DNA of 64,000 bases from JAFDBW01 sp963723355 (GCA_963723355.1 CAVRQQ010000024.1:1-64000); one strand, 5' to 3'. Positions 27,738 to 35,939 are shown, counted from the first letter of the stretch. Numbers and translations: made by a program. Notes: a model not told the origin generated them from the sequence alone.

Positions 27738-28720
27738 TCGGTGTCTCTCGAGAAACCGACTGGGCCTTGGTCCTGTTGAATATGGGCGGACCTGACTCGT
27801 TAAGAGCGGTCCGCCCGTTTCTCTATAACCTGTTTTCCGACCGGGAGCTGATCCAGCTGCCGGCCGGAGCTCTTCTGCAGAAGCCGTTCGCCTGGCTGAT
27901 CAGCCGGATCAGGGCACCGAAGGTCAGGGTTAATTATGCCATGATCGGTGGCCGGTCGCCGCTTCTGGAGTGGACGGAGAAGCAGGCGCAGGGTGCTGCG
28001 CGGGAACTTGGCGAGCAGGTCAGACCATACGTGGCGATGCGCTATTGGAAGCCGCGCGCCGAAGAGTGCCTGCGCCGGATGAAGCAGGACGGCATCAAGC
28101 AGGCTGTTGTGCTCTCGATGTATCCGCATTACACCAATGCGACCACCGGCAGCAGTATCAAGGATTTCGAGGCGACCGCGGCGCGGATCTACCCGGAGCT
28201 GGAATACACGGTCATCCGCGAATGGTATGACTGGCCGGATTATCTCGATGCTCTTGCCAACCGGATCCGTGAGGGGTTGGAAAAGTTTCACGAGCTGGTC
28301 CGCGACGAAATTCCGATTCTCTTCTCGGCCCACGCCCTGCCACAGAAGTTTATCGACGAAGGTGATCCCTATCTCGACCATGTCCTCTGCACGGTGCGGG
28401 GAGTCATGGAGCGCTTCGAGGAACACCCCTGGAAACTCGGCTTCCAGAGCCGGACCGGTCCGGTGCAGTGGATGGAGCCGGATACCCTGGCTGTGCTCGA
28501 CCAACTCGGAGCAGAGAAGGCCCCGGGCGCACTGATCGTGCCGATCTCGTTCGTTTCCGACCATATCGAAACCCTGCAGGAGATCGACTTCGAATTCCGC
28601 ATGCATGCCGAAGCGATTGGTCTGCCGCGCTTTGAACGCACACCGTCGCTGAATGACAACGCAGATTTTCTGCAGGCCCTCGCTTCGCTGGTGCGCAGTC
28701 ACCTGGAAGGCTCCCGATGA
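27692..28720 (+). CDS. hemH: Ferrochelatase HemH
   Basis: 342 residues in the open frame. Family blocks are VLLNMGGPDSLRAVRPFLYNLFSD, PHYTNATTGSS, LFSAHALPQKFIDEGDPY with the catalytic His, GFQSRTGPVQWMEPDT, and PISFVSDHIETLQEIDFEF. It inserts Fe2+ into a porphyrin. The start is unclear: the only canonical upstream codon is a GTG at 27692, and the first 18 residues (NQPPAPNPQPVG) are translated heptamer repeat. The true start may have been displaced. It overlaps the next small gene by four bases. Confidence 0.92.
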   Translation: MRGENNQPPAPNPQPVGVSRETDWALVLLNMGGPDSLRAVRPFLYNLFSDRELIQLPAGALLQKPFAWLISRIRAPKVRVNYAMIGGRSPLLEWTEKQAQGAARELGEQVRPYVAMRYWKPRAEECLRRMKQDGIKQAVVLSMYPHYTNATTGSSIKDFEATAARIYPELEYTVIREWYDWPDYLDALANRIREGLEKFHELVRDEIPILFSAHALPQKFIDEGDPYLDHVLCTVRGVMERFEEHPWKLGFQSRTGPVQWMEPDTLAVLDQLGAEKAPGALIVPISFVSDHIETLQEIDFEFRMHAEAIGLPRFERTPSLNDNADFLQALASLVRSHLEGSR

Positions 28721-28899
28721 TTTCCTGCAGGCACTGTGGAGCAGAGTTCGACCCCGACAATCTGCCGGGCGGTACGGAGATCGAGGCCGGCATGATCCTC
28801 TCCAGGGAACGCTACGGTGACGATGGCAAGGTCTGCGCGAATTGCCTGGCCAGTCGTGGCCGGCTGGCGATGATGTACGATCCGACCTGCCATAACTGA
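28717..28899 (+). CDS. Small CxxC zinc-ribbon-like protein
   Basis: 60 residues with two cysteine pairs, CRHC at residues 4-7 and CANC at about 40-43, which could form one zinc knuckle. The ATGA overlap with hemH shows translational coupling and supports a real gene. I do not recognise the family. A terminator follows 50 bases downstream, so it is the last gene of the haem operon. Confidence 0.65.
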   Translation: MISCRHCGAEFDPDNLPGGTEIEAGMILSRERYGDDGKVCANCLASRGRLAMMYDPTCHN

Positions 28900-28948
28900 A
28901 TCGGCCCGTACTCGTAGAAGAATTGTAAGACAGGACCGTCAACAATCT

Positions 28949-28983
28949 GAGGCCGGCTCAATAATGAGTCGGCCTTTATTTTC
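28949..28983 (+). terminator. Terminator of the haem operon
   Basis: AGGCCGGCTC / GAGTCGGCCT with a six-base loop and one mismatch, followed by TTTATTTT. Confidence 0.75.
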
Positions 28984-29341
28984 AGCTCCTGGGGCCGACC
29001 CGCATCAATCAAGATGTCGCGCAGACTTTTCTGCTTCTGTTACGTCGCCAAAGCGATTGCTAATGAGTCATGCGACCAACAGATTACCCACCTGTTACCC
29101 TCTCAACCAGCTTCAAACGAATCCTTCTTCGAGGTTACTTTGTCCGCACCGGACCCACAACAAAAAAAACGCGTCTCCCACAGCTTTACCACCCGAACGC
29201 TAAGAAAATCTCTCATCTGCCTGTAATCAATGATCTCTTTGGTCTTTCGATGGTCATGATGTAAAAAATCTTGGCTGTGTTATGATACTTACAGTGAGAC
29301 ACTCAATTGCCGAGGCCATTTCAAGCCGGAGAAACTAATTT
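28984..29341. other. Intergenic region before the mla operon
   Basis: About 360 bases, AT-richer than its neighbours. A TATGAT hexamer near 29281 could be a -10 box for mlaE, but its -35 partner is poor. A plus-strand open frame of about 70 codons lacks a ribosome site and is not called. Confidence 0.35.
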
Positions 29342-30130
29342 ATGTACCTGTTGTTGGAAAAAATCGGTTCGGGAACGCTCGGGTTCCTCGAGACCTCCGG
29401 TCGCATGGGGATGTTCCTGATGCGCGCCTTGACGAGTATGTTCCAGATGCCGTTCAAGGTGAACCCGGTGGTTCGCCAGGTTCATTTTATCGGCGCCCGC
29501 TCGGCATTCGTTATTCTCTTCACCGGGCTCTTTACCGGCATGGTCCTCGGCCTGCAGGGCTACTACACGCTGCGTAAATTCGGTTCCGAGGGCTTCCTCG
29601 GCTCGGCGGTCGCCCTGAGCCTGATCCGCGAACTCGGGCCGGTACTGACCGCACTCATGGTCATCGGCCGGGCCGGTTCGGCGATTTGCGCCGAGGTCGG
29701 CATTATGCGCAACTCCGAGCAGATTGATGCCCTGGAGTGTATGGCGGTTGATCCGTTCCGCTACCTGATCGCACCAAAGTTGCTGGCCGGGATTATCGCC
29801 ATGCCGTTGCTGACGGCGATCTTCGACGTGATCGGCATCCTCGGCGGCTACCTGGTCGGTATCGGTCTGTTCGGCATCAATCCCGGCGCATATTTCCAGG
29901 GGATGTATTCCAGCGTCGTCTGGGCCGACGTTGAAATGGGCCTGGTCAAGTCGCTGGTGTTCGGTTTGCTGATGGTCTGGATTGCCGCCTGCAAGGGGTT
30001 TTACCTGCATATGGAGCGCTCGGGAGGTTTCGGCGCGGAAGGGGTCAGCCGGACAACAACGGATGCGGTGGTGCTCTCTTCGGTCAGTGTGCTGGTGTGG
30101 GATTACCTGATCAGCGCATTGCTAATGTGA
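29342..30130 (+). CDS. mlaE: MlaE phospholipid ABC transporter permease
   Basis: 262 residues with five to six hydrophobic segments. It has the MlaE/YrbE signature LSLIRELGPVLTALMVIGRAGSAICAEVGIMRNSEQIDALECMAVDPFRYLIAPK, which includes the EExE-like coupling loop. It is the permease of the MCE transporter that moves phospholipids between outer and inner membranes. First gene of mlaE-F-D-A-C. Confidence 0.95.
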   Translation: MYLLLEKIGSGTLGFLETSGRMGMFLMRALTSMFQMPFKVNPVVRQVHFIGARSAFVILFTGLFTGMVLGLQGYYTLRKFGSEGFLGSAVALSLIRELGPVLTALMVIGRAGSAICAEVGIMRNSEQIDALECMAVDPFRYLIAPKLLAGIIAMPLLTAIFDVIGILGGYLVGIGLFGINPGAYFQGMYSSVVWADVEMGLVKSLVFGLLMVWIAACKGFYLHMERSGGFGAEGVSRTTTDAVVLSSVSVLVWDYLISALLM

Positions 30131-30155
30131 CGATTGCAATGCTGATGGAACTTTA

Positions 30156-30968
30156 ATGATGAGTAATCAGGACGATCATAGTCCCCCCGTAGTTATTGAG
30201 CTCGCCGGCGTCGAGAAGTCCTTCGGCCGCCAGAAGGTTTTGCGAGGGGTCGATCTCCAGGTTCGCGAAGGTCGGACCCTGGTGATCGTTGGCGCGAGCG
30301 GGCAGGGCAAGAGTGTCATCATCAAGCATATGCTCGGCCTGGTCCGGCCGGATCGGGGCGAGGTCAAGGTTTTCGGTCGTGACATGAACCGCATGAATCG
30401 CAAGCAGAAGGACGAGGTCCGAGAGAATTTCGGCGTTCTTTTCCAGAATGCCGCGCTCTTTGATTCAATGAATGTCTACGACAATGTCGCCCTGCCTCTG
30501 CGTGAAAGGACCCGACTCAATGAAGACGAGGTGCGCGAGGGCGTCATGGCGAAGCTCGGCCTGATGGGGCTGCAGGAAGCGATTGATAAATTCCCCGCGC
30601 AACTGAGCGGCGGTATGCGTAAACGTGTCGGCTTGGCCAGGGCTCTGATGCTGCAGCCGAAAATCGTTTTTTTCGATGAACCGACGACTGGCCTGGATGC
30701 TCACAAGAGCAATGAGCTCTACCGGCTGTTTTACCGGACCCAGCAGCAGCTCGGCTATACGGCCGTGATCGTCAGTCACGATGTGCCGAAAATTTTCAAG
30801 CTGGCTGATGAGGTGGCACTGCTTGCAGAAGGTCGGATCCAGGGGTGCATGTCCCCGGAGGATTTCCAGTTGTCCGAGCAGCCGACGATCAGGGCCTTTG
30901 TCGAAGAGACCATGGGACATCTCTATTCAAGTGACAGAGAGGAGAACGGTTTATATGCGCAGGTTTAA
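30156..30968 (+). CDS. mlaF: MlaF phospholipid ABC transporter ATPase
   Basis: 270 residues. Walker A GASGQGKSV, Q-loop VLFQNAALFDSMNVYDNV, signature LSGGMRKRVGLARAL and Walker B IVFFDEPTTGLDAH are intact, with switch His in VIVSHDV. It powers the MlaE permease at the inner membrane. It lies 25 bases after mlaE and overlaps mlaD by 14 bases. Confidence 0.95.
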   Translation: MMSNQDDHSPPVVIELAGVEKSFGRQKVLRGVDLQVREGRTLVIVGASGQGKSVIIKHMLGLVRPDRGEVKVFGRDMNRMNRKQKDEVRENFGVLFQNAALFDSMNVYDNVALPLRERTRLNEDEVREGVMAKLGLMGLQEAIDKFPAQLSGGMRKRVGLARALMLQPKIVFFDEPTTGLDAHKSNELYRLFYRTQQQLGYTAVIVSHDVPKIFKLADEVALLAEGRIQGCMSPEDFQLSEQPTIRAFVEETMGHLYSSDREENGLYAQV

Positions 30969-31401
30969 TGTTGAAATGGTTGTCGGCCTCTTCATGATCG
31001 CCGGTTTTCTCTGCTTCGCATGGCTGTCGATACAGTTGGGGGATATAGATGTCTTTGGCCCGAAGACCTACACGGTCACGGCAAAGTTTGGCTCGGTCTC
31101 CGGTCTGAAAGACGGTGCGATTGTCGAGATCGCTGGTGTCCAGGTGGGCAAGGTGACTGATATCACTTTCGATCCGCAGGACTACGAGGCGGAGGTCGTC
31201 ATGTCGATAAACCAGGGTGTCATCCTGCAGGATGACAGCATCGCGTCGGTCCGTACCGCCGGGATCATCGGCGACCGCTACATCGATATCTCGCCGGGAG
31301 GTTCTGACGAGCTGCTCGGTGATGGCAGCCGCATCTACGAGACCGAGTCGGCGATAAATCTCGAAGAACTTGTAAGCAAGTACATCTTTGAAAAAAACTA
31401 A
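30955..31401 (+). CDS. mlaD: MlaD MCE-domain substrate-binding protein
   Basis: 148 residues from the ATG at 30955 (MRRFNVEMVVGLFMIAGFLCFAWLSIQLGDIDVF), inside the end of mlaF; the upstream extension of the frame is mlaF read out of phase. One N-terminal membrane anchor is followed by a single MCE domain (YTVTAKFGSVSGLKDGAIVEIAGVQVGKV ... GIIGDRYIDISPGG). It forms the hexameric periplasmic ring that receives lipid. Length is typical of MlaD. Confidence 0.95.
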   Translation: MRRFNVEMVVGLFMIAGFLCFAWLSIQLGDIDVFGPKTYTVTAKFGSVSGLKDGAIVEIAGVQVGKVTDITFDPQDYEAEVVMSINQGVILQDDSIASVRTAGIIGDRYIDISPGGSDELLGDGSRIYETESAINLEELVSKYIFEKN

Positions 31402-31440
31402 AGCCGTTTCTTTAGAAACCTACTTTGCAGGAAGGCATTG

Positions 31441-32215
31441 ATGCCCGTTATAAGTCGAATCATACTGCTCCTGGCGCTCTTTCTCTTCGTCGGCACGAAT
31501 CTGGCCTGGGCTGGACAGGAAGAAGATGGCACCGCCGTGCCCTCAGCCACAACCCAGGCTCAGGTAGACTGGACGGAGTTGGACGAGGATGATCAGGAAC
31601 TGGAGGTCTGGGACCCGCTGGAGCCTTTCAACCGCGGCATGTTCTGGTTTAACGACAAGCTCTATTTCTACCTCTTGAAGCCGGTCGCGAAGGGCTATCG
31701 TTTCGTTGCCCCGGAGCCGGTCCGTGAATCTGTGAGCAACTTCTTCCACAATCTCGCAACGCCGGTCAGGTTCCTGAACTGCCTGCTGCAGGGCAAGGGT
31801 CACGACGCTGCCAGCGAGCTGGCGTTGTTCATGATCAATACCACGTTCGGCATGGTCGGTCTGTTTGATCTGACCCCGGATGACATGGTCAGACCGGATG
31901 CCGAGGATTTTGGGCAGACGCTGGGGCGCTACGGGACGTCATCCGGGTTTTACCTGGTCCTGCCGGTTTTCGGGCCGTCGAATGCCCGGGATGCCGTCGG
32001 TCGGGTTGCTGATTCTCTGGTTCACCCGGTGCCCTCGCCCTTTTATCTGAAGATGAAGCCGCTTGAAGTGGCCGGTGTACAGACATACGACACGGTGAAT
32101 GAGCTTTCTCTAGATAAGGACACCTATGAATCGATCAAGAAGGATGCAGCTCGACCCGTATCTTTTTGTCCGCAACGCATTCATGCAGAAAAGGGCGGCA
32201 AAAATTGAAAAATAA
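31441..32215 (+). CDS. mlaA: MlaA (VacJ) outer-membrane lipid protein, apparent C-terminal frameshift
   Basis: The VacJ core is clear: DPLEPFNRGMFWFNDKLYFYLLKPVAKGYRFVAPEPVRESVSNFFHNL ... FGMVGLFDLTPDDM ... DFGQTLGRYGTSSGFYLVLPVFGPSNARDAVG. As written the frame ends at 32208 with an atypical tail. One surplus base near 32148 hides the family-like ending LDPYLFVRNAFMQKRAAKIEK, which stops at 32215. The N-terminus is a signal peptide ending LAWAG with no lipobox Cys, unlike E. coli MlaA, which is a lipoprotein. It removes misplaced phospholipid from the outer leaflet. Confidence 0.92.
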
Positions 32216-32248
32216 TTATTACTACTTCGAAGTGTCGGGGTTTGAACA

Positions 32249-32872
32249 ATGACTATATGGCCTAAAAAAGTACTGCTGATCATCTTCTGCACCCTCCTTT
32301 TTGGGGTGCCCCAGGCTTTTTGTGCGACATCACCGCTGGAGCAGGTCAAACTTGCTGTGGATCAGGTGATCGAGGTATTGCGTCAAGCTGAGCTGCAGGG
32401 CGAGGCCCGGCGCAAGGTCCTGAGCGAGCTGCTACGGTCGCGTTTCGATTTTTTCATCATGTCCCAGCGCACCCTCGGACAACACTGGAAAAAGGCCACG
32501 GAACAGGAACAGGACGAATTCGTCCGGTTGTATTCGGAACTTCTTGAGGCAAGCTACATTGGCAAGATTGAAGCCTATACGGACGAGACGGTCGACTTTA
32601 ACTCAGAAAAAATCGATGGCACCCGCGCGGTCGTCTCCACCGTTGTCCACAGCCACAATACGAATATCCCGATTGATTACAGCATGGTCAAAAAAGGCGA
32701 CGACTGGTTTGTCTATGATGTGGTGGTCGAAGATGTCAGCCTGATCAAGAATTACAGGAGCAGTTATGGTGAAATCGTTCGCAAAGAGGGTTATGCGGGG
32801 CTCTTTGAACGCATGAGAAAGAAAATCGCCGAACTGCATGAACAGCCCGTGGGGGCCGGGGAAAAAACATGA
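32249..32872 (+). CDS. mlaC: MlaC periplasmic phospholipid-binding protein
   Basis: 207 residues with a signal peptide (VLLIIFCTLLFGVPQAFC). The Tol-Tol-Ttg2/MlaC fold is recognised by RFDFFIMSQRTLGQHWKKATEQEQDEFVRLYSELLEASYIGKIEAY, GDDWFVYDVVVEDVSLIKNYRSSYGEIV. It shuttles phospholipid between MlaA and MlaD. It overlaps the next gene by four bases. Confidence 0.94.
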   Translation: MTIWPKKVLLIIFCTLLFGVPQAFCATSPLEQVKLAVDQVIEVLRQAELQGEARRKVLSELLRSRFDFFIMSQRTLGQHWKKATEQEQDEFVRLYSELLEASYIGKIEAYTDETVDFNSEKIDGTRAVVSTVVHSHNTNIPIDYSMVKKGDDWFVYDVVVEDVSLIKNYRSSYGEIVRKEGYAGLFERMRKKIAELHEQPVGAGEKT

Positions 32873-33372
32873 CCGTCCTGGAACCTTTTGAAAGTGTCTG
32901 TCTTGGCGAGGAGTGTTCGTCTCGCCTCTGTAAGCAGATGAAGCGCGAGCTCGGCTTCTTCAGCTTTCTCTCCGAGGGAGATCTCGGTGACGTCAGTGCT
33001 TTCTTCAACTGTCGCACCGTCACTGCCAGGACGAATCTCTGGAATGCCGGCGATTCCTGTGATTATATTGCCTTCATCATCTCCGGGCGGGTCCAGATCA
33101 AGGTTGACACCGAGTTTCCCGGCAAGCAGGTCGTCGTCGGAGTGTTCAGTCGCGGCTCTGTTATTGGCTCCAGCTGCGCGGTCGACACGGCGCCGCGCTA
33201 CACGACCGCCACGGCCATGGAAGATTCCGGTTTGATCCTGCTTACTCACGATAACTTTAACCGGTTACTAGAAGATTACCCCCCGATCGCCACCAAGCTC
33301 CTGAAAGGAATGCTGTTGTCAGAGGCGAGCCGCCTGCAAAAAGCCTACATGCGGCTGGCATCGATATTCTGA
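32869..33372 (+). CDS. Cyclic-nucleotide-binding domain protein without DNA-binding domain
   Basis: 167 residues. The middle is a Crp-like cNMP-binding fold (LWNAGDSCDYIAFIISGRVQIKV ... VVVGVFSRGSVIGSSCAVDTAPRYTTATAMEDSGLILLTHDNFNRLLEDYPPIATKLLKGML). The phosphate-binding cassette is altered: the usual GE-x-A-L-x...PRxAT reads GSSCAVDTAPRYTT, so nucleotide binding is uncertain. There is no C-terminal winged helix. It starts inside mlaC (ATGA overlap) and so belongs to the Mla operon, perhaps as a regulator. Confidence 0.82.
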   Translation: MTVLEPFESVCLGEECSSRLCKQMKRELGFFSFLSEGDLGDVSAFFNCRTVTARTNLWNAGDSCDYIAFIISGRVQIKVDTEFPGKQVVVGVFSRGSVIGSSCAVDTAPRYTTATAMEDSGLILLTHDNFNRLLEDYPPIATKLLKGMLLSEASRLQKAYMRLASIF

Positions 33373-33630
33373 TCGGCAAAAAAATGTGCAAAGAAACGTG
33401 GGGATTGGAAATCTCCTGTTGAAAAAATTGAATTTGCATGTTCTGCGCCCTTGCTTGTTTTGCCTGGTCGGCCAAATCACGTAAATTCCTTGGTACTCTG
33501 GTTAATAAACCGACCCCTCCTGAAGCTCTCCGGTTGAGAATATCAAGCCTAAATATCTGATTTTTAATAAATAAAGCAAAAGTTAGTATCGACTATATCT
33601 GTTGGCTTGTTTGTTGCTCTACTAATATTT

Positions 33631-33715
33631 AATCTCCGAGAATAGCAAAACCGATGCGAATCGGTGACGCAAAGCCACAGGCCCCTTGAGGGTAGCTGGG
33701 TTGCCGAAGGGAAAA
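33631..33715 (+). promoter_or_regulatory. GEMM-I riboswitch, A20-type (predicted 3',3'-cGAMP sensor)
   Basis: The plus strand reads TCTCCGAGAATAGCAAAACC, an ACCGAT-GCGA-ATCGGT tetraloop stem, GACGCAAAGCC, a second stem (GGCCCC-TTGA-GGG) and GCTGGGTTGCCGAAG. The base that matches G20 of the Vc2 aptamer is A (context AATAGC instead of AAGGGC). In characterised Geobacter aptamers a G-to-A change at this position marks cGAMP recognition. It is followed by a terminator and a gene at 33794, the layout of a transcriptional switch. Confidence 0.85.
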
Positions 33716-33731
33716 GTGCAAAGAATCTCTT

Positions 33732-33762
33732 GCTCGCCCCGGCACCACGGGACGAGCTTTTT
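33732..33762 (+). terminator. Expression-platform terminator of the 33.6-kb riboswitch
   Basis: GCTCGCCCCG / CGGGACGAGC, one C-A mismatch, six-base loop, five T. It lies 17 bases behind the aptamer and 30 bases before the gene start. Confidence 0.85.
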
Positions 33763-33793
33763 GTGTTAAGAGTTTTGGGAAAGGGTAATATCA

Positions 33794-34174
33794 ATGGCAA
33801 TAAAGGTCGTAGATATAATTGTCGAGAGAAAAGGTAAAATCCTCTTAACAAAAAAAGGCGACTACTGGATATTGCCAGGCGCTGAGAGTGAGCCCGGTGA
33901 AGACGAGATGCAATGTCTCGAAAGAATTGTCGCTCGAGAGATCAATGATCAGGTCTCAAGTGTTTTCAGAAAACTTGAACCGCCCATCAGAGGACTGTCC
34001 CCTGTCAGGGGGGGGGACGTTGAAGTCTCAGCTTATGTTGGAGAGATCAGTCGCGCGAAAATGTCTGAAGTGAAGGATTGTAATGCATACTGGTTCAGCA
34101 GGGAAAGTCTCCTCTCGATAAGGCTTTCCAATATTACCAAGGACGTATTGAATGTCTATTTTTCCGAGGGATGA
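33794..34174 (+). CDS. Degenerate Nudix-fold protein under riboswitch control
   Basis: 126 residues. The opening KVVDIIVERKGKILLTKKGDYWILPGAESEPGED has the Nudix beta-sheet look (I/L-x-K-x-G-x-W-x-L-P-G). The Nudix box is only partly kept: G at the start and ARE further on are present, but the REx2EE metal ligands are not (CLERIVAREINDQV). It may therefore bind a nucleotide without hydrolysing it. The ribosome site AAAGGG is eight bases before the ATG. It is the first gene after the cGAMP-type riboswitch. Confidence 0.7.
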   Translation: MAIKVVDIIVERKGKILLTKKGDYWILPGAESEPGEDEMQCLERIVAREINDQVSSVFRKLEPPIRGLSPVRGGDVEVSAYVGEISRAKMSEVKDCNAYWFSRESLLSIRLSNITKDVLNVYFSEG

Positions 34175-34413
34175 GAAGGTTGAAAGTACGGATTCTGGAG
34201 AGGAATTCATAGTAGGTATTTTTCATGCCAATCAGGATGCGGGTGTTAATACCACAGACATACAAGAAGCAAAATGGCCCATCCTGAAAGGAAGTAGCTG
34301 ACTCATTTCATCCGAAGAGAGACTTATAGTAAAACGCCCCGGTTTCATGAATACGGCATCACTTTCAAACAGGACTACGGAGACAGAATCTATATACAGA
34401 TTGGAATCGAGAC

Positions 34414-34758
34414 ATGCCAGACTCAAGACTGGAACGCCGCAATAAAAAACGCCTATCAGTTAAGTTCGGATACGACAAACTGGAACACACTGGTTATACT
34501 AGCGATGTCACATCTCATGGCTTCTTCCTGGAGTCACGAATAGTCTACAAAACTGGTGTCGAACTGAATTGCGAACTTACAACACGCGGCGGAGAAATAA
34601 TCCTGATAGAAGGTAGGGTGCAATGGGCTAAAAAGGGTGCCATGCGTCATAACCATATAATGAAATCAGGAATGGGCATCTATATCCTGAAGTTTTTGCA
34701 AGGCGAAGACGTGTATCTCGCTTTAGACGACTTAAAAGTAGAATCGGCTGTTTATTGA
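34414..34758 (+). CDS. PilZ domain protein, stand-alone
   Basis: 114 residues, one domain. The c-di-GMP-binding motifs are visible: RRNKKRLSV (R-x3-R) at residues 8-14 and DVTSHGFFLES (D-x-S/T-x2-G) at about 32-42. The beta-barrel ends at GMGIYILKFL. It lies 240 bases behind the Nudix-like gene and before a terminator, so it may share the riboswitch-controlled transcript. Partner unknown. Confidence 0.85.
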   Translation: MPDSRLERRNKKRLSVKFGYDKLEHTGYTSDVTSHGFFLESRIVYKTGVELNCELTTRGGEIILIEGRVQWAKKGAMRHNHIMKSGMGIYILKFLQGEDVYLALDDLKVESAVY

Positions 34759-34795
34759 CAGAGGTGTTTGCGAGGCACATTTGTGCCAAAAGATC

Positions 34796-34824
34796 GAGCC
34801 ACCTGGAAACGGGTGGCTTTTTAT
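34796..34824 (+). terminator. Terminator after the PilZ gene
   Basis: GAGCCACC / GGGTGGCTT hairpin followed by TTTTTATT. Confidence 0.8.
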
Positions 34825-34969
34825 TGTTTTTCAGTATTTTAAACAAAAATCAAGCATCATCCGGTTCTTCTGGATTCGGGCTTTGCTATAAGTATTGTTG
34901 GGTTGAATGACTACTCACCCGAGGTTTACACGACTCCATTTTCAATACAAATCCCAATCACCAAAAATA

Positions 34970-34998
34970 ATAAGGGCCGGGTCTGAATGACCCGGCCC
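34970..34998 (-). terminator. Terminator of the cbpA-like gene
   Basis: A perfect 10-bp stem GGGCCGGGTC / GACCCGGCCC. On the minus strand it is followed by TTATTATTTTT. Confidence 0.8.
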
Positions 34999-35036
34999 GG
35001 TTCGTGTATTCTGATAGTTCCGTCTCCCTCGTTTGG

Positions 35037-35939
35037 TCAAAGACCCTGTTCCTGAAGCTTTTCCAGCAACTCCTTCTGCTCGGTACTCAGGTGATGCGGT
35101 ACGTCGACTTCGATCACCGCGTAGAGATCGCCGGCCTCTTTGCCCGGTCGTCCGGGAACCCCAAAGCCTTTTAATCTGATCTTGCTGCCGCTCCGGGTGC
35201 CGGGCTTGAGCTTGATGCGCTTGGCCTGCTCAAGGGTTTCGACCTCAACCGAGGTGCCGAGGCATGCCCCGGTAAATTGCACCTTGACGGTTGTAAAAAG
35301 GTCCTTGCCTTCACGTTGAAACCGGGAGTCCCTGGTCACCGTGATCTCCAGCATCAGGTCTCCTGCCGGACCGCCGGCCGGGCTTGCACCGCCCTTGCCG
35401 GGGATGCGCAGCTTTTGCCCTGATTCGACGCCGGCCGGGATGCGAACCTGCAGCTGATCGACCTGGCCATTACGCTCGAGGTCAACCCGCCGCTCGCCTC
35501 CAAGCACCGCCTGCCGGAAGGGGATCGTCAATCGCATCAGGTAGTCCTGCCCCTTGACCGGTCTGTGAAAGTTCTGGTTGCCGCCGAAACCCTGCGCTCC
35601 TGCACTGCCGAAGATATGACTGAAAATATCGTCGCCACCGCGGCCGCCAAAGCCGAATTCACGAAAAATGCTGCCCAGATCAGCGTTCCGGAAGATGTCT
35701 TCCTGTGAGAAGTTCTGATGAAACGCGGCGTCGCCAAACTGGTCGTACTGCTTCTTTTTGTCCGGATCGGAGAGCACCGCGTAGGCTTCGGTAATCTCCT
35801 TGAAACGCTCTTCTGCGGCCTTGTCATCCGGGTTCTTGTCCGGGTGGTATTTCAGAGCCAGCTTGCGATAGGCTTTTTTGATCTGGTCGGCTTTGGCAGA
35901 CTTCTCCAGACCGAGCACAGAATAGTAATCTTTGGCCAT
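35037..35939 (-). CDS. cbpA: CbpA-like DnaJ family co-chaperone
   Basis: 300 residues from the ATG at 35939 (MAKDYYSVLGLEKSAKAD). The J-domain carries the HPD motif in YHPDKNPDD. A Gly/Phe-rich linker follows (FGFGGRGGDDIFSHIFGSAG), then two DnaJ C-terminal beta domains. There is no Cys-rich zinc finger, so it is the CbpA/class II type instead of canonical DnaJ. It stimulates DnaK ATPase activity. No chaperone genes are adjacent. Confidence 0.9.
   Translation of the reverse strand: MAKDYYSVLGLEKSAKADQIKKAYRKLALKYHPDKNPDDKAAEERFKEITEAYAVLSDPDKKKQYDQFGDAAFHQNFSQEDIFRNADLGSIFREFGFGGRGGDDIFSHIFGSAGAQGFGGNQNFHRPVKGQDYLMRLTIPFRQAVLGGERRVDLERNGQVDQLQVRIPAGVESGQKLRIPGKGGASPAGGPAGDLMLEITVTRDSRFQREGKDLFTTVKVQFTGACLGTSVEVETLEQAKRIKLKPGTRSGSKIRLKGFGVPGRPGKEAGDLYAVIEVDVPHHLSTEQKELLEKLQEQGL

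Noticed and set aside
27800..28945. 381-codon minus-strand open frame opposite hemH
   Set aside because: Antisense of ferrochelatase with no protein-like motifs.
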